A program made the translations under genes and the position numbers. The notes under the pieces are model-generated. The model did not search any database. It saw only the letters and a list, made by a program, of their open reading frames with translations, and was not told the origin of the DNA. From Liopterus haemorrhoidalis (taxonomy: Eukaryota > Arthropoda > Insecta > Coleoptera > Dytiscidae): a stretch of 64,000 bases of DNA. Within the stretch, counting starts at the first letter, position 1. The number at the start of each line of letters is the position of its first letter. The stretch is taken from positions 21,683,279 through 21,747,278 of the forward strand of contig OZ020611.1 in assembly GCA_963971575.1 (NCBI GenBank), written 5' to 3'. Below, piece after piece: positions 38,701 to 44,700 of the stretch.

Positions 38701-41700
38701 ACGTAATGAGCTCATTATGTAACAGGTCAGTGGTGTGTAATAAAAAGGAGTGGGAAACGTGCTACATTTACTAATCATTGACACGCCTGTAATGAACGTA
38801 TATCTATATAATCGTAGAAAAAAAAATATTTTTAATCATTTACTCTTGCATTTTCCTAAAAAAAAAAATGCATTGATTTATCTCCACAATCGAGCAGTCT
38901 ACCCAGTATGTTTTTATTTTAAATTAAACACAATTTACATTTCTTTTAATCAAGGCTAATTATTGAAATGAATATTGCACGATATAATAAATTTACGGTA
39001 TATCTGTATATATTCATGTATTTTTTTTTCTTCTTTTTAAATTTTGAAGGGGATGTCAAAAACTCTTGATACGTAGACTTTTGATTAAAATTTTTTAATT
39101 TGAAGCAATTTTCGTTAAAAATATGCCAAACAAATGTCGTTAGAGTAATTAACAATATTTTTCGTAAAATTAATTTAAATGATGTAAAATTGTAAATTAT
39201 TTCCTTTTTTCAGACTCCCCCAGAAGATGTGAGTGACCGAGGAGATTGTCTTTCCGAATTGGATGCCATCTACAACCATCCGCAAACCTGCTTACTGAGT
39301 AGTTCGGGTTGGTTATGGTGTGGTGGACTTATCGGAGATGGAGAGGATGCTGAGCAAGGCATGATTCAAGCTCTGGATAAGTTAGAGAGTAGGTATGCCT
39401 CAGATTTAAATTTTATAGTATCTCTTTTAAACTTATTTAGTTCATTTATTCATTACCAACTATAAGATCTATGTACATATTCATAAATCAATTCATTATT
39501 TTAATCTATACTAACTACTTATCAATAGCAGATCGATAATCATTGGTAAGTCTGTTTATCTAGGAGTTGTTACTGTTTTATATAATCTACAGCAACTTCT
39601 TCTCTTCATTTTATTTACTTCTCTATCTTTATCATTTCTTTCTACTTAGCTTATTTTTAATACTCCTTACCTTAAACTTCTGACACTAAATTTACATTCA
39701 GTTATTAGTTTCACACTGTCAAAAATAAATAATAGTTATTTATGTCACAAGGGAATAAGTAGTGTTTTACTTCAGTGTGATAGCATAGCCGATGGCAATA
39801 ATCTTTGCAAGGGAATAATGTCCTACTTTATTACCGCGGTACATATAATATATTTCTTCATATCGACCGTCCATCCCTAGTCTGTCTCATACACCGGATT
39901 GTTTTCTGATCCATATGAAAACATTAAATAATAATATATCACAGTAGTTCTTAAACTGGGGTCCGCGAAACAATTTTGTCATTAACTTTACATCCCCCAA
40001 CTTTTCGCTTTTATTCAAATACAGTAATACCCCGCCACTCGACGTTAATACATTCTGAAAAAGCGTCGAGTAGCGATTACGTCGAGTGGCGAGTCGAATT
40101 TCTCCATAAAAAATAAAGGGAATCATATGTACATATATACATATACACATAAGGAAATACATATATGTATATGTTTTCCTTTTAGCTATGCTTGCATTTC
40201 TATCCTTTGGACCTATAATTATAAATATAAATCACTTATTTTAGCATAAAACAAAGAATTCATAGCTGCACTAAATCTGAGTTGTTGTCAAGATATCTAG
40301 GCGCGAACTGCTGGCCATGCGTTCATTTTACTTTGTTTACCAAAATATGTATCACGTGATCGGTAATCGATCACGCGTCGGATAGAGATGCTTCCGTCGA
40401 CTCTCACTCTCGACATTTACGTCGAGTGGCGAAAACGTTGAGCTAAGAGGCAGTCGAGGAACGGGGTATTACTGTAACTCATTTAGTAAAAATCCTACAT
40501 GGTCAGGACTTTTTGTATTTGTTATCTAACTAGTTATTGACAACTAAACAATAATTAGTAAAAATTTTATTATTTTTTTTCCACACCTATTTAATTATAT
40601 TGCAATTATTAGCAGTACTCATAAATAACTTCAGTGAATTATGGTTTCATAATTCACTGTTTACGGCCAATCACAAACCTGCATATCCATAATTCACTCT
40701 TGCTGATCAAATCATATTTGACAATGACAGTGGGAGTTTTTGTATTTATATCTGAAAATAACAGCTGCCATGCACAAACGTAAAACAAAGTTATTTTTTA
40801 TGCCTTTTATTGGATTATGCCTTCGTAGTGTAGTGGTCGAGAACAAGAACACGAAATTCTTAGGTTGACGGGTTCGATTCCCGATGAGGCAGTATTTTGA
40901 TATTTAATTTCTACACTGAAATTAATGTCCTATTCCAATTTATTTATTTAATTATTTACTGTAGTTATTTTTCAATAATATTATTTTTGTGGCGATTTTA
41001 AGTTTTGTCTACATTTACTTTGCACAAATTAAATGTAACTTTTTACGTAAAAGTTTTCATTTTTTCCAGGTTGTCTAGAGAAGTATAATATGACTGTCCA
41101 AGATGTATGTGCCATAAATATGTTTATTCAAGACATGTCGCAGTATTCTATTTTGAATAAAGTGTACTGCAGTATTTTCTCACATGTTAATCCACCAACT
41201 AGAGTGTGTGTTCAAGTAAGTATAAGTTATTGTTTCAAATACTATTTGACATGAAAAGTAAACATTTGAAAATTAAACATTTAAAGGCAGCCTAAAGGCA
41301 TGGTAAATTGTAGCTAAACGGCTATACTTAGAGTATTAGAACTTGCTTGCATTTGTTGGAACTCTTTATGATTCATCATAATTTAGATTGATCAGGTTGG
41401 GCAATTTATTTAGGTATATGATATTTATATACTTTGATATTGTACTGACTTTGTACATCCCTCTAAACTCGAGGTCTCCCACATATTGAGTTCATAATCC
41501 GCGAGCGGTTTAGGACATGAACTCTTCAGTTCGCCAGCTGGTTGCAATGAATCTAAAGTTGGATTTAAGGCCTGTTTAAATAAAGTTGTCATTTAACAAA
41601 CATACTACGGTTATAGTTTTAATATTTATATGGTTTATGCACTATAACTTATAATTCGGGTGACATCTAATCCCTAAAGAGACACATTAACATGAGAGGC

Positions 41701-44700
41701 CTTTTTACACACTTCTACTAATTAATGAACTGGACACCAAATTGTCCTACTACTGGCATCCATGACCAATTCATATTTCTTTAATTTTTCTCTTAAGTCT
41801 TCATGAACATTTCCATGTCTTTAGCTGTACGGTTCAATAACATATTTACGGAATTAAATTTTAACTTTGCCCAGCCGAACACTCTAAATATGTCTTTAAT
41901 TCATCATGGCCAAAATCTTAACTAGAATAATATAAGAACTCAAAAGTGTTTAATTCATTACTGTCTAAATTAAAATTAAACAGCTCACAGCATTGGCCAT
42001 TGGTCTATTTCAGTTCTTATACGACAATTTATCGATAATAATTTAGATAAAATAATTTCATTACTAATATAACCAAATTTTTATTTTCAAGAAAGAGATC
42101 AATTATTGTTTTTTATATGGTCCGAATAAGTCTAATAATTACTTGACTCATTTGTAAACTAATTTAGGATTTCCTTTTCTTGTTCACACTATAAGGGTTT
42201 CAAGTTACACTAAAACATGTCATGCGATTATCTTAATTGTCTCTTTTTAAGAAATAGATTATCTTTTTTGTTATTTTTCTGTAATTAGTTTACATTAATT
42301 ATGAAATCTTATTTCTGACACAATCCTAAATTTATCTCCTTTACATATTTGCTATTCTTAGTCCTACATGCAGGCAAAATACTCGATTTTCACGCATAAA
42401 TTAGTTTGTCCGCAACTTAATTTTTGTAAATTGAATATTATAATCCTTGATTTGTGTTAGGTTCCGTTGCCAAAAGACTGCCATGTAGTCCTAGAAGCGT
42501 TGGCATGGCATCAATCTCATGTAGTTGATCCTGATTTTCCTATTGACAAACAAACTATGCACGTCCAAGGAATTTCCCATTGGGCTCCTGCTAACATAGG
42601 ACCCTACAGTCAAGCAATAAGGGTGAGTCATTGGAGTTTATAATCCAATTACGATGTGTCCTCATCTGTGTAGGCTATGATATTTTTTTCATTAAGTTGG
42701 TTATTAAAAAAGTTAAATCAACTAAATATATTGCTAGTGTTGCCGAATGAATATTTAGAATTAATATTATTAGAATTATTGAGGAAGAATGTGTCGTGTC
42801 CGTAGATGAATCTGGTAGAAAGTTGTACGGGTTTCGGACAGCATTGAAAATAACTAGATCAGCTGACAAGTTTCGAATTAGTTTAATTCTTCATCATAGC
42901 TACAATAGTATAGGACAAGTATAAGTACTAGAATAAGATATATTACAGTATAATAAACAAGCGACTACAACACTATATTTTTAACTTCAAACAATGACTT
43001 TCATTTTTTGTAAATCAGGTATGCTTATATTTTATATCTTATTTTTTTTAATATTTTATATTTACTACAGCCTTATTTTACTTACACTTAACTTACATAT
43101 TATAGATTACTATTATATAACCTATTTAATAACTTATTTATTATACTATAATCTATCTTATTCTAGTACTTATACTTGTCCTATAATATTGTAGCTCTGA
43201 TGAAGAATTAAACTAATTAGAAACTTGTCAGCTGATACAATTGTTTTTATTGCTGTCCGACACCCGCACAACTTCCTACCAGATTAGAATTATTCTTATT
43301 TTTTTAATGAATTTTAATTTATTTTCACATGTCTAATTATATTTCGTGGCTATCATCAAAATTGCCACCCTAACATGACTTACTCAAATAAGGAAACGTC
43401 GTGAATGGATTATCTAAATATAGATTATGTAAAATCATCAAACTTGAAGAAAAATGTACGTAATTGGTTCTTAAATTAAATATTTGGTATAGTTTATCTA
43501 ATAATTTTATTATTCATAATGATTGAAATTACGGAGTAACCATTGTTAAAGGTACAAATTGCTTACTTAATAAAAATATTAGTGAAACTTTACCAATATC
43601 AAGTGTTCAATTTAAAAATATATGCCTATATTCAAGTTCACAAAGTAAAATTATCAGTTATTCAATAAATCTATATGTAGTTTATCTTACAATTGTATTA
43701 ATTATTCTTACAATATGAATGTGTTTTTAGGTAGGGAATATGATTTGCGTTGCTGGCCAAATAGGTTTAGTGCCTGGTAGTATGAAGTTAGTTAATGGAG
43801 GCATTAAACAACAATGTCAATTAACGCTACGTCATATTGGTCGCATAGTTAAAGCAATAGGACATAACACTCAACTTAGAGATGTAGTTCAAGGTATAGT
43901 ATTACATATTCATTTATACTATTTGCCATCTGATATGGAACTTAGGTCAATAGTTGAATATGTTATAAAACAAACGATTTATTGTTCCCGTCTCTGACTT
44001 ACATAATCTAATATATGCATCTAATTGTTGTGTTTTCTTTAGTCTTTTTTCAATAACGAAGGAATGAATGAAATAGATAATAAAACAAAGAAAAAATATA
44101 TAATTCTATCAATCAGCACAAACTATTTCTTTTGTTCTCTTGGTCTGTAACAAATTAGGGTAGACGTTACTAAGCAATGATGTCAGCAATTTACTCCCAC
44201 TAATTTTGACTTGAAGCACACATTTTAGAAAGTTGCCGACCGGCGTATCGTAGTGGTAACACATGTGCTCTGAGTTGCTAAGGTCTCGGGTTCGAATCCC
44301 GTTCAGGCATGGAATTTTTCACAAATAAAAATTGTCCAGGCTAATTGCCAAAGCAGCAAAGGCCATTAAAAAAAAATTAGAAAGTTCTCGTAGGTCCATA
44401 TCGGATGGCAAATAGTATAATATACTTCTTAATGGACAATTTTAACCAAAGGAGACAACATTACAACCTCACGACCTTTCGACAATTTATGGTCGCATTT
44501 GCATTATCTAAGATGAATTTAAATGTGATAATTAGTGTTTTAATAGCAGACTAGGCCCATCAGACAGTTTTTCAAAAATCTGTAGCATTTGTTAATTAAT
44601 TATATCGCTCTGATTTTGCCTGTACTTGATCCTTTTGCAAACCAGGTAATTTATCCTGCCTGTTACTTGCTAATGTAGATAAACTCACTCTCAAATATCA

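Noticed and set aside
40818..40892. Functional tRNA gene
   Set aside because: Lacks U33 in the anticodon loop and has an imperfect acceptor stem; listed as tRNA-like only.
43894..43999. Open extension of the DPH6 exon past 43893 (GIVLHIHLYYLP...)
   Set aside because: The donor gtatag and the next exon restore the RidA domain; the extension contains an arm of an intronic inverted repeat.
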